Shown: piece by piece, positions 32,715 to 33,220 of the stretch | Layout: every line of letters begins with the position of its first letter | Numbering within the stretch: position 1 is the first letter of the stretch | Origin: Planctomycetota bacterium | Lineage (GTDB): Bacteria > Planctomycetota > UBA8742 > JACQVU01 > JANLHZ01 | DNA: 33,220 nucleotides | Direction: 5' to 3' | Assembly (NCBI GenBank): GCA_024653775.1 | Contig: JANLHZ010000017.1 | Location: forward strand, 1-33,220 | Program-made: the position numbers and the translations under genes | The notes under the pieces: model-generated | The model's database searches: none | What the model saw: the letters and a program-made list of their open reading frames with translations, nothing else | Told to the model about the DNA's origin: nothing

Positions 32715-33220
32715 TGCCTTCTCTGGAATACAAACGTGGAATACGGTCGTGAATCGGTTTTCGGATATTCAAACATCGTGACTACGAAATGCAAAGATTT
32801 ACCAAACATTCTTTGATAACGCGGAAGAGGATCGAGGTTCGTTCAAGAACAGCCTCGGACGTTGAATACAGGACCGATGGCTTTCAAACTTGACAAGAAA
32901 AACGCAGCATCCGCCAGCGACAGTACGAATTGCAAAGTCCAATTTGGAGTCCAAATTGGACTTTGCAATTCGTACTGCTATCGGGTCGCGTTCCATGAAT
33001 CACGTCAAACGGCCGTCTCGTCTGTGGATTGGCTTCGTTTCTCAGCCGTCTCCGGCTCACGCCCAGGATGAACGTGCCAGGTAGCGCAGTCGTCTCCACT
33101 GAATGCAGGCGTGACGCCTAATCATACTACGCATCCCCGCCAGCGTTTATGACGCGCTCGCGCGGACGGCATTCTTTGTCATCCGGTCCTTTCGTTCTCA
33201 GCTTTTTTTCCTTCCCGCTC
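32715..33220. other. Non-coding end of window
   Basis: No gene is visible. The one clear structure is the long palindrome at 32921-32977. A small hairpin AGGCG-TGA-CGCCT at about 33107-33119 is followed after six bases by CTAC, reminiscent of a half REP unit. Nothing else is seen. Confidence 0.6.
32921..32977. repeat. Perfect 57-bp palindrome with 28-bp arms and one-base centre
   Basis: The left arm begins CAGTACGAATTGCAAAG and the right arm ends CTTTGCAATTCGTACTG; every base pairs except the central G. It lies in a gene-free stretch about 200 bases from the MlaD-like gene start. In DNA it could extrude as a cruciform; in RNA it would form a very stable rod. There is no T-run, so it is not a simple terminator. 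Confidence 0.95.

Noticed and set aside
1-33220. tRNA, rRNA or riboswitch genes
   Set aside because: I read the larger spacers on both strands and saw no cloverleaf with a T-loop consensus, no rRNA-like sequence and no riboswitch core I recognise; a covariance-model search would settle it.

Overview
The window reads as a GC-rich chromosome segment from a diderm (Gram-negative type) bacterium. The signs are several lipoboxes, an MCE/MlaD-type protein, an AtoE-type transporter, FliR, and an ArnC/GtrB-type lipid-linked glycosyltransferase. A finely repeated intergenic landscape, a zinc-ribbon membrane protein with a lysine-rich linker, a five-domain IPT/TIG lipoprotein and a large tandem-repeat PDZ protein resemble what is seen in uncultured planctomycete/PVC-like or neighbouring lineages. 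That placement is inference only; there is no rRNA or tRNA here.

Layout. 1-4.4 kb: a TPR-like acidic-tail protein, PurF on the minus strand, an AT-rich 448-bp insertion with terminal inverted repeats and a target duplication, a CheY-like receiver and an overlapping PLP-dependent deaminase/desulfhydrase-type enzyme. 4.5-7.7 kb: short-chain fatty acid transporter, DJ-1/PfpI protein, repeat-filled spacer, and a small unknown protein with a small lipoprotein. 7.8-12.3 kb: a cobalamin-binding-type radical SAM protein with an unusual C-terminal extension, a DUF433/DUF5615 toxin-antitoxin pair set between direct repeats of the radical SAM 3' end, a UDP-glucuronate decarboxylase-type enzyme and a translationally coupled lipoprotein. 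12.3-18.7 kb, all minus strand: MalK/UgpC-type ABC ATPase, an isolated FliR, HisE, an Rpn/YhgA-type PD-(D/E)XK protein, a retropepsin-like protein, an IPT/TIG lipoprotein and an unknown four-helix membrane protein. 18.8-26 kb: zinc-ribbon membrane protein, PlsC (convergent, overlapping), an unrecognised 461-residue protein, a CPA2 antiporter with CBS domains and an ArnC-like glycosyltransferase. 26-32.7 kb, minus strand: repeat-PDZ secreted protein, TPR lipoprotein and MlaD-like protein.

The most striking content is non-coding. There are at least five distinct repeat classes: (1) degenerate heptanucleotide arrays of differing sequence that abut start or stop codons, one of them being translated into a lipoprotein signal peptide; (2) REPIN-like GTAG-hairpin...hairpin-CTAC elements with compensatory stem changes, one of them in a perfect 85-bp tandem duplication; (3) a roughly 107-bp element with terminal inverted repeats that in two copies ends exactly at a neighbouring TAA stop codon; (4) the 448-bp insertion with 17-bp inverted ends and an 8-bp duplication; (5) a coding repeat that supplies the tail of the radical SAM protein and flanks the toxin-antitoxin module. 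A perfect 57-bp palindrome closes the window.

Functionally the genes are mostly housekeeping (PurF, HisE, PlsC) mixed with envelope and transport functions. The MlaD-like and TPR lipoprotein genes form an evident translationally coupled pair. The decarboxylase-type enzyme and the following lipoprotein form another.
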